A DNA stretch of 53,745 nt from Hortaea werneckii (Eukaryota > Ascomycota > Dothideomycetes > Mycosphaerellales > Teratosphaeriaceae): NCBI GenBank assembly GCA_037044905.1, contig JBAOKB010000049.1, positions 1 through 53,745 of the forward strand. The letters are read 5' to 3'. The position numbers were made by a program, and so were the translations under genes. The notes below the pieces were generated by a model. The model was not told where the DNA came from, did no database searches, and worked only from the letters and a program-made list of their open reading frames with translations. This document shows, piece after piece, positions 1-11,691 of this stretch. How positions within the stretch are numbered: the stretch's first letter is position 1; every line of letters begins with the position of its first letter.

Positions 1-2736
1 GCTCAGGCCGCGCAACGCAGTATTCAAGAGAAGACAGTGCTTGGTGAAGGCGCGCAGCTGGGCGGTGCACCAAGCGCTGAAGCTGGCGTTGGTAGCAAAG
101 AGAGCCGCGAGATCAAGGGCTATCTGCGGAAATGGACAAACTACACCTCTGGTTACAAGCTGCGCTGGTTCGTACTGGAGGACGGTGTGCTTTCATACTA
201 TAAGCATCAGGACGATGCAGGCTCAGCGTGCCGTGGCGCCATCAACATGCGCATTGCACGGCTGCACATGGACCCCAAAGACAAGCTCTCCTTCGAAATC
301 CACGGCAAGTCATCGGTGAAGTACAATTTGAAAGCGAATCACCAAGTCGAGGCAAAAAGGTGGTATTGGGCACTCAACAATGCCATCCAGTGGGCCAAGG
401 ATGAGGCAAAAGAGGAGCAAGCGCGTCAGCACCAAGAGACACTGGCACTGCGAGAAGCGAGGAACGAGCAGCTGGAACGGCAGAGGACACGCGAAGCTGA
501 GGTGGCACAAACTGGGAAAGGCATGCTGGTGCCGGGAGCATCGGTTGACGTTGCTTCGGCGAGTGGCTCTACACCACTCGGAGGCAGCACACTGGGCGAT
601 CCAAGCGTGTACGAGAAGAGCGTGCAGGACGGCGATTCGATAAAACTGAGTCGAACATATACCGCGACTATCGAAGGCGATATCGATGATGAGGAGGAGT
701 ACGGAGATGATGCCAGCAGCCACGAGATGAAGCCGGCGAACAAGGATGCTTTCAGTATCACTGCGCAGTCTGCCAAGCTGCAGCTCGATCTTCTCGAACA
801 AGTCTCTTCGGCGTTGCAATCTGAGAAGGGGAAGACTCCCGACATGCCGATATCACATCCTACAGTTGACAAGGCCCTTGCATCATACGACACTGCCGTC
901 GGAAACTTGAAAGGCCTTCTGATGGATTTGCTACGGATATCCAAGGACCATGAAGCTTACTGGCAATACCGACTGGACCGAGAGCAAAATATCAGACGGT
1001 TATGGGAAGATAGTATGGCCCGGGTAGCGCGCGAGCAAGAGGAGCTTGAGTCAAGGATGTACGAGTCTGAAGACAAGCGAAAGCGGACCAAACGAGCCTT
1101 GAAAGAGGCACTAGAAGGCCACAAGGTCCCAGAAATCAGAGAACCGGATGTCGACGAGGAGGCAGCAGAGGACACCAAGCAAGCCGTTGATCTTCCTGAC
1201 GATGCATTGGCGAAGAAGCGGAGTCGGCGGCCAACTATCGCCGAGCTTACAAACAACGAGGTATCAGACGATGACAGCGAAGCTGAGGAGGAGTTCTTTG
1301 ATGCAATCGATGCTGGTGAGGTTGAAGTTGTGGATGAAATGCCGCAAAGTGGACAACTAGCGACTTCTGAGAAGAAGGAGCCGGTCGTCAGCGTAACACA
1401 GGATGGTAAAGAAACGGTCAACCATGAGGTCATGGCAGCTGAGGTTGCTAAGTCGGCAAGGGGATATGAGGACGGACTACGCAAGCGACTCAAATTGGAT
1501 GCTGACAACAGGCCGAAGGTGTCGCTCTGGGTATGTGCAAATCGCATCAACGAGTGCGAAACGCATCTGCTGACTTTTTGACAGGGCATTTTGAAATCTA
1601 TGATTGGCAAAGACATGACTAAGATGACACTGCCTGTGTCTTTCAACGAACCAACCTCGCTACTCTATCGGGTCGTCGAAGACATGGAATACGCCGAGAT
1701 GCTCAACCAAGCCGCCGATCGGACGGACTCGACTGAGCGACTCGTCTACGTCTCCGGATTCGCCGCCTCAATCTACGCGAGCACCATCGGACGTGTTGCG
1801 AAACCGTTCAACCCGCTGCTGGGAGAAACCTACGAATACGTGCGGCCGGACATCGGTTACCGCTTCTTCATTGAGCAGGTTTCCCATCATCCGCCAGTTG
1901 GTGCTGCTCACGCGGAAAGCCCCAGGTGGACTTACTACGGCGAATCGGCTGTGAAGTCCAAGTTCTACGGCAAGTCCTTCGAGTTCAACCCGTTGGGGAC
2001 ATGGTTTCTTCATCTGCGGACGCCAGACGGAACTGAAGAACTGTACACGTGGAAGAAGGTCACGTCGTCCGTCGTCGGCATCATTACCGGGAATCCGACA
2101 GTAGACAACTACGGCCCCATGGAAGTAAAGAACTGGACGACGGGCGAAGTGTGCTACCTGGACTTCAAGCCGCGGGGCTGGAAAGCCAGCTCCGCCTTCC
2201 AAGTCACGGGACGCGTCGTGGACGCACAGAACAGAACCCGCTGGAGCGTAGGCGGGCGCTGGAACGACAAGATCTACGCGCGGTACACGCCCGGTTTCGA
2301 GGCCTCGGCCGAACCCACTTCCAGCTCCGAGGGCAAAGACCAGGCGTTCCTGATCTGGGAAGCGCATGAGAGGCCGGCCGGGATCCCCTTCAACATCACC
2401 CCTTTCGTCGTGACGCTCAACGACCTCCCAGACAGGCTGAAGCCGCTCGTCGCACCCACCGATTCGCGGTTGCGGCCCGACCAGCGCGCGATGGAAGAAG
2501 GCGAGTACGACTTCGCCGCGGAGGAGAAGAACCGCGTAGAGGAATCCCAGCGGGCACGGAGGAGGGAGCGCGAAGCCAAAGGCGAGGAGTTCGAGCCTCG
2601 CTGGTTCAGGAAGGCGAAGCATCCCATCACGGGCGAGGAGTACTGGGATTTCAACCATGATTATTGGGCTGTGAGGGACCAGGTGGCGGATGGGAAGCGG
2701 ACGTGGGCTGATGAGCGGTTGGAGGAGATTTGGTAA
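1..2736 (+). CDS. Oxysterol-binding protein, Osh1/Osh2-like (5'-truncated by window edge)
   Basis: Lipid-transfer protein that carries sterol or PI4P between the ER and other membranes. The frame is open from base 1, so the N-terminus, where Osh1/2 proteins carry ankyrin repeats, lies outside the window. Exon 1 is 1..1530, a 54-bp phase-0 intron is 1531..1584 (gtatgt...acag, with an in-frame stop) and exon 2 is 1585..2736. In the visible 892 residues a PH domain lies at about 38-132 (IKGYLRKW to AIQWAK). An FFAT-like motif (EFFDAIDAGE, near residue 430) sits in an acidic stretch and should bind VAP proteins of the ER. The ORD starts at SLWGILKS and carries the family signature EQVSHHPP. The splice joins VSLW to GILKSMIGKDMTK, matching the conserved ORD start. 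The gene converges on the alcohol oxidase at 3083. Family assignment is firm; the exact paralogue cannot be fixed without the N-terminus. Confidence 0.95.
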
Positions 2737-3082
2737 ATCAATAGCTTACAGGTTCACAAGATCAGGAAGCTTAGCGGGTCCGTGCTATTTGGAGATTATA
2801 CTGGTTTCCCAAGTATTCTGTCAACATAACCTTCAGTCTTCTTGAGCTTTTCTTTGTCTACTGTATTTACACTTTGGATATTGTCATTCTGATTTTACTG
2901 GTACATGGACAACGACGCCTTCCAATCGATGATGTGTTGAACGTTCACAAGGCCAAAAAAAAAAAAAAAAAAAGAAAAAGAAAAGAAAAACCACTTCCAG
3001 CAAGGAATAGCAAAGACCCGCGCACAACACCCACCGAATACCCAGTCCAAGTTTTGGAGACAAGTCTTGTCACCTCACCATC
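2737..3082. other. Convergent 3' intergenic region
   Basis: Shared 3' flank of the oxysterol-binding protein and the alcohol oxidase. It holds a run of 19 A at 2955-2973 followed by an A/G-rich stretch. I see no gene in it; the small frames across it are low-complexity. Confidence 0.6.
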
Positions 3083-5426
3083 CTACAACCTCGGCCTCAC
3101 AGCAAGCCCCGAAGCCTCCACAATCTGTCGCGCGACCCCACGACTGATCGCCATGGTCGTGATCATCGGATTGACGCCGCTGGCCGAAGGGAAAATGCTC
3201 GCGTCGCACACATACAGACCCTTGGTCCCCCAGACCCGGCCCTTAACATCCACCGCCGAGTTCTTCTCCGACGTCCCCATCCGCGCAGTCCCCATCTGGT
3301 GAGCGCTAACGAATGGCGTATCGCCCGCGGGGAGACCCAAGGATCGGAACTTGGCGAGCCAGGCCTGGAACGGCGCGTCGTTGACGGATGGCGTGTCGGT
3401 GCTCGCGACGGTGATGTTGGCGGCCGGGTCCGACGTGGGCCGGACAAAGGGTTCCAAGGCCGGGTGGAAGGTGAAGATTTCCTGGGCGCCTTCGACGTAG
3501 AGCAGTTCGGCTAGCCGGAGGGCGCCTTCGAGGATGTGCTTCCGGTCGTACTTGCTAGGCGTGTATTGGATCCTCGAGCGCCCGTCGACGGGGTCCGGGT
3601 AGACGCGGCCACCGTATCGGTCGCGGGCCAGGCTGATGTAACCCGTCATGCGTTTCATCTTGGCGGCGAATTCCTTGAAGTGCAGGCCGCCTCGCCAGGG
3701 GAAGAAAGGGAGGAACATGCCGGGGAGCATGGTGGTGCATTCGAGCTTGGCGCCGTATCCCTCGCCGTCTAGGTTCTCGAACTCGTTCACGACCGCGGTC
3801 AAGATGGAGCCTTCCCATGGTCGGACTTCTTCGGGCCAGACGGCTCCGATCATGCTCACAGGGTGCAGACGCAGATGCCGACCGATGTGCGTGTTTGTAA
3901 GTCCGGATTGACGTAGTAAGGTGGGAGTGCCAAGTGTCCCGCCGGCAGAGATGACTTTACTCGCTCTGATCACGACTTTCCTCTGTGTTCGGTCGGAGCC
4001 AGCGACACCGCCGTGACTATCGCGCGACGCCCAAACACCTTCTACACCTGTCGTAACCTGTTCACCAGTCTCTGGGTCATTGGCGAATGTCACCCTCTGT
4101 ACGTCGAAGCCCTCAAGGAAGCTTGCACCAGCGATCGCAGCGTCTGGTAGGTACGTCTCAGTAGGGCCTTTCTTACCACAGCTGCCACAGCCCAAGGTGC
4201 AGTAACCGCAGTTATGCGCTTCGCCGCCTGTGTTCTGCGGCACTGTTTTCGCCGCCCATCCAAGCTTCCTAGCACCTTCGAGCAGAGCGCGGTTGGACTT
4301 GTTGTGCTCGATAGCCGCAGTACCGACTCCCATGCGTTCGCACACGGCATCCAGATCTGCTTGGTAAGCCGAACTGGTGAAGTATGGCATGCCAAACTTC
4401 TGCGCCCATTCGCGCCGGACGAAACCTTGCGTTTGCAGCGACGCACTCCAGTTGACCGTGCCTCCTCCGCCCCAGGCACTGCCCGCTGCAATTGCAATAC
4501 TGCTGTCGTCGCTCTGGACGAGCTGCCCTTGAGCGAAGAGATGCTGAGCACCCTCCTCTTCCGACATGGGTAGGTGCTCAGGCGGCCAGTAATAAGATTT
4601 ATCAACTACCAACACGCGCATCCCAGCTTCGGCAAGGATTTTTGCGGCGACAGCACCGCCGCAGCCACTACCGACGATAACAACATCAGCCTCGATGACT
4701 TCAGGCTCCTTCTGATCGCTAGGAGGAATCTGAAGGAACTTGAATGGGAAATACGTTCCGGGAGGATTGTCATGGACAGGAGTCCGGGGATAGCTTAGAA
4801 CTCGACCTAGACTGGGAGAACTGCGCACCCATAGCGCCTTTGGTATCACGGTCAATGATCTGTGTAGTGTGCGCAGAAAGGGCAAGCGGGAAGACTGCCA
4901 GCCCAGCAAAATGTCCTCCCGAGTCTGGATCGGTAGACAGTCGAGTGGCGTTGCATGGCCGGTCAGCAGAAGAGCGCCTGCTCGAGTGTTCAGTGCCCGG
5001 GCAATGAAGATGAGCCCGTTCCTGACGTCCTGTGGTACGTTGGAGTTGACCAGTCTGCTGAAGCCATCTTTGAAGGCACGCTGCGCTGTGGCGCTCTCGC
5101 TCAGGTATTGCTGAGCTAGATCCCGACCGCCTTCAAGGCCAACTTGGGTTTCGAGCCGAGAACAAGCAGCTTCGAAGATCTCGCGACGTAGTGGGTGCTG
5201 CAATAATCGATTGCCATCCAGCGCAGTAAGCGACGGAACGACGGCATCTATTGATATTAAAGCTTTATTAGCATCCCCGCTGGCTTACTCGCTGGCACTA
5301 CTGGTCTACCCCACCTGCTATAGCGAACAGTATACCCCATTGCTCTGCGGTTAGAAAATCGTGATCCGGCACAGGAGGTAAGGGACTTGGCCTTTGTCGA
5401 ATGGGTTCTGCGCGCAGCGCTGCCAT
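3083..5426 (-). CDS. Long-chain fatty alcohol oxidase (GMC flavoenzyme)
   Basis: Predicted FAD enzyme oxidising long-chain alcohols to aldehydes with O2 (FAO family, usually membrane- or peroxisome-associated; part of alkane and fatty-alcohol degradation). Exon 1 is 5315..5426, a 67-bp phase-1 intron is 5248..5314 and exon 2 is 3083..5247, giving 758 residues, normal for the family. Exon 1 was added by hand: it supplies PLPPVPDHDFLTAEQWGILF, and the splice restores the family's IADAVVPS block. The FAD-binding motif VVIVGSGCGG is near residue 225. The GMC C-terminal signatures are present: SAHQMGTARMG with the active-site His, then GVNPMITTMAIS. A Cys-rich patch (CGYCTLGCGSCGKK) lies before the substrate domain, as in other fungal and plant FAOs. 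The donor is gtgggg, not the usual gtaagt or gtatgt type, so exon 1 deserves a transcript check. Family certain; exon 1 likely. Confidence 0.93.
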
Positions 5427-7256
5427 CTCGATCGATGGGAGCTGTCCCGCGAGTGTAGTAAAGATTGACTATGCAAGGGGTCCTTCCCCACGGCTGCAGG
5501 ACAAGCGACAAGGTGAAGTTGAGCGAGCGAGCGATCCTCCAAACCCAGATGCCTGCACGGCTGTGCACTGTCCACGTCGTTTGGCAGCACACGACACACG
5601 TCCCAGCGAGGTAGACGTGCTCTAACGCTTTGGTGGTGCCCTGCCTCACCCGGTGTCGCACGCAAGCAGCAACGACTATGCCCGTCTTATGGATCAACTT
5701 CGTGATGCGGAGTCGAGACAGTCGCGTCGTCCCACACCGCAGGGCGACCGACATCAGCCTCGGCGCGTCGGCAGCCCATCATTCGGCGGGCGCATCTGAA
5801 AGCGACGATCACGAGACCCAGCGGTACCAGCGGATCAAGCTCGGAGGCTCGGTACTGGCACTGCAGTGGCTGTCGATGCAGACGGATGGGCGGCGGCGGT
5901 GCGCGGCAGCTGTCACTTCGGCGATGGGGTCCAGCACCGGCCAGGACCCTTATTTATTACGTGACCGTGCATTGCGATGGGGAGATGGGTGAAGTGGAAG
6001 GCGAGCAGTTGAGCGCGCATCTCGCGCGACCTGGCGTGTGTGGTGTCCATGGACCCGGTCGCACTGCTTTATCCTGCCACGCGCTGTTGTGTGACAGGCT
6101 TGTGAGAACGAATCACCGTATCCTGTCCTACGCTCCTCGTCCCGTACTGAGCAACAGACACATACATACAGTACATACAGTACAGGCCCTTGGCTGACCA
6201 CGCGACAGCACAGATCGCTCTGGAGAAGAAGTTGGGGAAGGGCAACGATGGCGGTTGGATGGCGTCGACCAGCCATCCGCTGCGCATTCCAATCTACCGA
6301 CTTCTGCCGAGGTTAAGGTTGCGACTAGAAGAAGGCTGTCGATAGCCTAACGCGTGAGCTTTGGCTTAGCCGTGATTACCCGCCCATCTGATTGGCCCAC
6401 ACGCCCTTATCTTCCTGCCATCCCAATCTGGCTTAGGCCTGGTCTCGTAGGAACCGTGAAGGCGTGAAGGCTCGCGGAGGAGCAGATGGGATCGTGATAT
6501 GGGAGGCACCATGAACGAATCCCGTTGAATCTGTATCAACGATCAAGCCTCCAGGCTGGAAAAAGGAGTCGAGAGTGGTTCGTAAGTTCATCGGCGGCAT
6601 CATCATGGGCACGCCTGGCTGCCATTGGCATTCGACCTTATCTCCCCCGTCCTCAAGCCCGCGCAGTCGCCTCGTATACTCGGGCACGCGAGACCTTTCC
6701 TAGCCCGTTTAGTGCGCCGGTTGATAGGTGGGCCTAGCGAGGGTGCCCTCTCGAATGTTGAGCGGCCAGGTTCATCGCATCGGTGGCATGTCGCATGCGC
6801 CTCTAAGGGCCTAAATATTACACTGTCGCCGTTCTTGCTTACCATTGATGGCTTCTCTCTATCAACCTGCACGTCTGCTGCACGCCATTCCTTTGCTATC
6901 ACTCTGACGGGAGCACTGCCGGCCCATTTGCAACACGTTCTGGCCCCGTCTCAAGTCCTTATCTATACCTCTGGGAATTACCACCCAATTGGGACGCTCC
7001 CGTTACTTGGAGATCGACGCCCTCCCCTGCCCTCCTCACCGATTGTACCAAGGCATTTGCAGACCGCCTCGAAGCCTTGGGAACCCCTACGAGTAGAAAG
7101 ACGGCTTGAACGTTCGAACGATTGTGGTGGCTTTGTTGTGTTCGTCCCCGAGCACGTGTAGCAACTCCCCACGCTTTCAGACGGCTCAAGATCCTTCAGA
7201 TCTTAGATGATCCGGCTCAGGATTTCCCAAGTGCCGAGTATAAGCACCGCATAACG
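5427..7256. other. 1.8-kb divergent intergenic region
   Basis: Upstream region shared by the alcohol oxidase (-) and the FYVE gene (+). I find no ORF with recognisable protein character on either strand. A short direct repeat of the ACATACAGT type occurs at about 6158-6185. The last few hundred bases before 7257 are probably the FYVE leader; they may contain an untranslated intron, which I cannot place. Confidence 0.5.
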
Positions 7257-8123
7257 ATGGCCACGATTTCGCAGCCGCCTCAAATGAACAATACCACCTG
7301 CTACATGAACGTCCAGAGCGGCCCTTCGCCGCCGGAGGCGTACCTCTATGGGAACAAAGGCGTTTACGCATCGCCAAGCTCAACGACACCTCCGTCGACA
7401 AACATTTCTCCCACGAATTACAACTCGTCGCACACCAATGTGCGTCAGCTGCGGCAGCCCCGCCAGCCCATGTACATCCCAGCGGCTCTTCGCCCAACCG
7501 ACTCCGCCAAGCCGACCGATATCCCGAATCGTCCACGGGCGCCCGACACGCCACCTGCTAGCAAGCAGAGCAGCTTCGACAGCACTAAGACGTCGGGAAA
7601 GATGTCGACGGACAGCGGCAGCATTCTGCGGACGGACTCGTTGCTAGAGGACGACATGGAATCTCTGAGGCGAGGTCTCAGTCGAGCAGCCAGTGACGGG
7701 CTAGAGGAAGAGCCAGGAAGTGTAACAGGCATGCCGACCACCGCGCACTGGAAGCCAGACACTATGGCATCCGACTGTGCCGTCTGTCACCAGTCGTTCA
7801 CATGGTTCTTCCGCCGACACCACTGCCGACGCTGCGGTGACATCGTATGCGACAACCACATCACCAAGCGCGTCCGACTCGATCAGAACGCGAGGCTCCA
7901 CCCTCAGGGGGCCGAAAGCAAGGCCTGCGACCCGTGCTGGCAGGAATGGATGGCCGTCATGAGACTCCGGCATTCCCGATCAAATAGCATCGCGGAGTCG
8001 CAGAGTAGTTCGCAGGGCACGACGGTCCCCGCCTTGACCATCCCGAACCAATCCCGGAATGGCGAGGATGTCAGGATCGGCAGCATGGCACGCTCCGAGG
8101 GCATGGTCTGGAGCACTTTCTAA
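7257..8123 (+). CDS. FYVE zinc-finger protein
   Basis: Single-exon gene of 288 residues. The start is the first in-frame ATG after the leader (7257). The N-terminal half is Ser/Thr/Pro-rich and disordered (low-complexity, many SP/TP sites). The FYVE domain spans about residues 165-230. It has the WxxD element (WKPD), CAVC, the basic RRHHCR motif that binds phosphatidylinositol 3-phosphate, CGDIVC, and a final CDPC. The sixth zinc ligand is His (CDNH) rather than Cys; from memory, fungal Vps27-type FYVE domains do the same. Expected role: recruitment to endosomes or vacuole membranes through PI3P. There is no other enzymatic or RING domain, so it is not a Pib1-type ligase. Function beyond PI3P binding is unknown. 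Confidence 0.92.
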   Translation: MATISQPPQMNNTTCYMNVQSGPSPPEAYLYGNKGVYASPSSTTPPSTNISPTNYNSSHTNVRQLRQPRQPMYIPAALRPTDSAKPTDIPNRPRAPDTPPASKQSSFDSTKTSGKMSTDSGSILRTDSLLEDDMESLRRGLSRAASDGLEEEPGSVTGMPTTAHWKPDTMASDCAVCHQSFTWFFRRHHCRRCGDIVCDNHITKRVRLDQNARLHPQGAESKACDPCWQEWMAVMRLRHSRSNSIAESQSSSQGTTVPALTIPNQSRNGEDVRIGSMARSEGMVWSTF

Positions 8124-9005
8124 AAGTGCCAGCCGCTTTTCTACACCTTACGGCCCATCGGTGGCCTATTATTATTTTTGATCCCACTGTCTTTTAGGAC
8201 AAATGACGCGTCGGACAATTTTTATCTTGACGGCTTTACGATCTTAGCATGGAGTTCCACGGACCTGGTATTACCAGGTAAAGAGGAGGACGGGAGGGAG
8301 GAAATCTGCCCTGCTGCGTTTTAGCGCCTTTTTCACTTCTTTCTGTCGTGGATCGTTTTTCATCGACAATACCCTTTTTCTGCATATTAGCGTTCAAGCG
8401 ATCTGTTGGTGATACCCAGGCAGAGTACGCACATCGATCAGATCATCCTCAAAATGACTTTTGTGTGCTTCTGCGGCGTTTTCGGGCGAGAAGGAATACT
8501 TAGATAAACTGTATAGATATGCTGCACTTCATGCTTCTGCAGCCATTATAACCATTTCAAAAGAAGAATGACTTGTCCGGTTTCTTCTGACTCTTTCAAA
8601 GCGCAGTCCCAAAACCGTTGGAAACGACATTGATGGGAGAGATCGCGTGCGAGAGGGGGAGTGATTAATTGATTGGTCGCTGGTTTGTCCCGGTCAGGCG
8701 GGGACCGCTCCAGCTGCCCTGGTGTACGAATTAGCTGCCTGATTGTTGCCTTAATTTTCGTTAACACGACCCGACTAGCAGCAGGCGCCAACCTGACTAC
8801 TGTTTCAACGCTCTTCTTCTTCGCCTGTGCCGTCTCTTCATCTCCGCCATGTTTGCCTGGCGAAGCGTAGTCTCAGCGCCAGTCTCAGCGCCGTTTATAA
8901 AGGAAGTTCTTGTCTTCCCAAGGTCAAGTACTGCATCTATCTCCCCTCTCCTCTCTCAGCTTTCCTCTCATCTCCTAGAAATTTTCTTGCTACAAAAAAG
9001 CCACC
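8124..9005. other. Intergenic region and 5' leader of the DUF4246 gene
   Basis: No coding sequence supported. It contains a 12-bp direct repeat (AGTCTCAGCGCC twice, about 8869-8892), then a TATA element at 8894. A pyrimidine-rich stretch follows (about 8940-8985) and ends just before a good start context, gccaccATGa. Confidence 0.55.
8894..8901 (+). promoter_or_regulatory. TATA box of the DUF4246 gene
   Basis: TTTATAAA lies 105-112 bp upstream of the proposed start codon at 9006 and is followed by a pyrimidine-rich leader, a common fungal core-promoter layout. The position fits; function is inferred. Confidence 0.5.
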
Positions 9006-10985
9006 ATGACAGGCAGAGGTAAACAGGCGAAGCGGACTGGCCCCCACCCGACCTGGACAAATCCATCACCAAGGACTCAGGGGCGGAGTATAGGGTCCTA
9101 GGCTACCAGCTCCCTCTGAACGCCGCTACAGTGAGAGACTATAGGAAGCAGAGCCAATTCTTCCCTTTCCAGAGACCCCCTACGGCGAACCCGCTACGGT
9201 GGCATGGCACGCCTGCTACTCTCCGTGAGCGCGATATGATCGCTGTACTCGACAACCTGACGGATAAACCCGATTGGGAACGAAAAGTCTACGATGATGG
9301 CATTTTGGCGAAGTGGCGGGAGGAATCCATGCGTGTATCTGGACAGGGTGAAGGGTTCTCTAACGCCATGTTTGATTATGTAGGTCATTTATGGTTTTCG
9401 CGCGGGAGTCAAGAACGACCCATCCACCGGTCGTGTAACTGATTGAGAATTCCTGCAGTGTGCTGCCGAGCTTAGAGATTATGCCAGTATCTCCAAGACC
9501 CATGGATTTGTGCCGGCGATCGACGCCGCAGCTACTGTCTATAAATCTGACACCATCATTCCTGAAGCCGTAAAGGACGCTTTGCGTGTGGCTGCCAGAC
9601 CTCTTGAAGATGTGAATGATCCGGACTGGCACCCTGGCTCCGACGGCAGGGTACTAGACTTGGTACACCCTTCGTTGTTTCCTCTTCTTTATGGACGCAG
9701 CCATATTCTGCTGGGCGAAACTGTGCCTTTGAAACGATGTGTCGAATACACCGGGAAAGGAGAGGTCATATCCCAGCCTTCGGGGGCTGAAGTTGGGTTT
9801 GCAGAGTACGATAGGCCGCCTGCGTCGCCCGGACGTAGGGAGGCGATGCATCCTGAAGCCGCTTACTCGTCTCGCTTCCAGTGGCTGCCATACGAAGTAG
9901 CGTTCCGCGGCACGGACAGTGCTGAAATCGTCAGCTACATCAACAACTTGCACCCTGCCAAGCACTCGGCCTTGTATGATGTGCTCGGACAGATCATAAG
10001 CAAAGTCGTCCCGATGTGGGACAAGTGTTTGAGATCCACAGGTAGCTCTGGAGTAACCGAGAGAATAGATGTGGCCAAAGCTAAGTATACCGAGCCCAAG
10101 CCATCCAGCGAAGAGATTGATCGCCTGCTCGACCAGCAGACGGACCCTCGCGAGAGAGGCATGAGGATGATATTCAGGCGGAACATGGTAGAGAACGAAT
10201 GGGTTCGAGCTCGTCGCGTCCTAATCCAACCAGAGCCAAACAAGTACGACCATCGTCCGTTCCGACGAGGTAAAGGGATGATCGATTTGCGCGAGGAATT
10301 CCGTCAGAAGGGATTGCAGGTCATCGTCAAGCTAGCCAACATCCATCTCACTCCCGAAAAGCCCGCTTACGACGGCGGATCCTGGCACATTGAGGGCTCG
10401 CTGAACGAGCACATCTGCGCCTCGGCCCTTTACTACTACGACTGCGAGAACATCACGGACAGCCACCTCTCATTCCGCGAAGCGATGGACACCGAGGGCG
10501 TCGACCGCAAGCACTACGATCAAGATGATTGGACGCATTTGGAGACACTGTACGGGATCGAGAACGGTGAGCCGGGGATCCAGGAACTAGGTCGGGTCGA
10601 AACGAAAGAGGGTCGGGTCCTCGCATTCCCTAATGTCCTCCAGCACCGCGTCGAACCTTTCCGTCTGGCTGATCCTTCACGACCTGGTCATCGTAAGATC
10701 GTGGCGCTCTTCCTCGTCGATCCCTATGTCCGCATCCCTTCGACGATCAATGTCCCGCCGCAGCGGAAAGATTGGTGGCACGAATCTGCTCTGGCGTCGG
10801 AGTCTCGCTTCGGTGATCTACCTCCTGAGCTCGTTGAGAATGTGGTGAAGAATGTCGAGGATTTCCCTATCGACTTAGAGGAGGCCAAGCAGTTGCGGCT
10901 GGAGCTGATGGAGGAGAGGAAAGTGTTTGTGGCGGCTGCGGATGCGAAGTTGCGGGAGGATACGTTTAGCTTTTGTGAGCATTGA
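9006..10985 (+). CDS. DUF4246 family protein
   Basis: Conserved fungal protein of unknown function, 605 residues in my model. Exon 1 is 9006..9018 (13 nt), exon 2 is 9102..9379 and exon 3 is 9459..10985. The introns (9019..9101, gtaaac...ctag; 9380..9458, gtaggt...gcag) restore the frame. The second splice joins NAMFDY to CAAELRDYA, a conserved block. DUF4246 features seen are LTDKPDWERKVYDD, SRFQWLPYEVAF, the SYINNLHP motif, a central GGSWHIEGSLNEHICASALYY-type segment and the family's C-terminal end TFSFCEH. The central HxEG...H layout, followed by RVLAFPNVLQHRVEPF, looks like a double-stranded beta-helix dioxygenase core (H...H, then R). That is my inference, not an established activity. 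The 13-nt first exon is the least certain part. Confidence 0.9.
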
Positions 10986-11691
10986 ACGGTATAGCCTTTC
11001 AAGGCTAGGGCGGTCACATGTCTATAAGCCGGCCTTTCGAGGTGCAGCAAGAACATACTACCTAGGCAGATATGTACTATGTGCAGACGGAATTCTAAGC
11101 CCGTGCGCTGCAGCCGCCCAGCTTCGTCCACTCCACCAATTAAACGTCCTGCTTTCCAACCTCAAGCCAGCTCAAGCGCTGTACCATCAATCTAACCTAC
11201 GGATCACGTTTCATCTGATGCACTCTGGACCAACCGCAAGACACACGTAAACGCTCCAAATTATATTGATGTGAACCATAAGGGTAGACCTGGGACCCAA
11301 CCACTGCGCGGTCTCGAGATCGGTCCAACAGGTGAGTAAGTTTAAGTTCGGGCGAAGCGCCCGAACTTAAACATCCTCGCGAGCAAAGAGACATTTGATC
11401 TTTTTTGGCTAAGCTGCGTATATGGCACACGGAGGAGGCTTGCAGATCGTCACATCCTGCTTGCGCGGCTACGGAGAGTTTGGTAGTTTTTGTGAACCGG
11501 CCGAAGAACAGGGCTTGAGGGATGATATAGGACCTGCGGGCTCAACTTCAAGGAGGTCTCTTCGTTGTTCTCACTTGTTGGCATCGTAAGCTTGCAGTCC
11601 TGGGTTTCGCAACATCTTCGACATTTCTTCGTATCTCCTTTTTCAACTCCATTTCCCACGCTCCTTTAGAACAGGACTTTCTATCCTTCCA
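10986..11691. other. Intergenic region with a perfect inverted repeat
   Basis: No gene seen. It holds the 33-nt perfect inverted repeat listed separately, and the promoter and leader of the four-TM gene that starts at 11692. Confidence 0.5.
11340..11372. repeat. Perfect 15-bp inverted repeat, 3-nt loop
   Basis: The left arm GTTTAAGTTCGGGCG (11340-11354) is the exact reverse complement of the right arm (11358-11372), with AAG between them. It lies 355 bp after the DUF4246 stop and 320 bp before the next start. As RNA or single-stranded DNA it would form a strong hairpin. I do not recognise it as part of any known element. Confidence 0.8.

Noticed and set aside
2874..3302. ORF spanning the A run near 2955
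   Set aside because: Poly-Lys from the homopolymer, then antisense of the alcohol oxidase.
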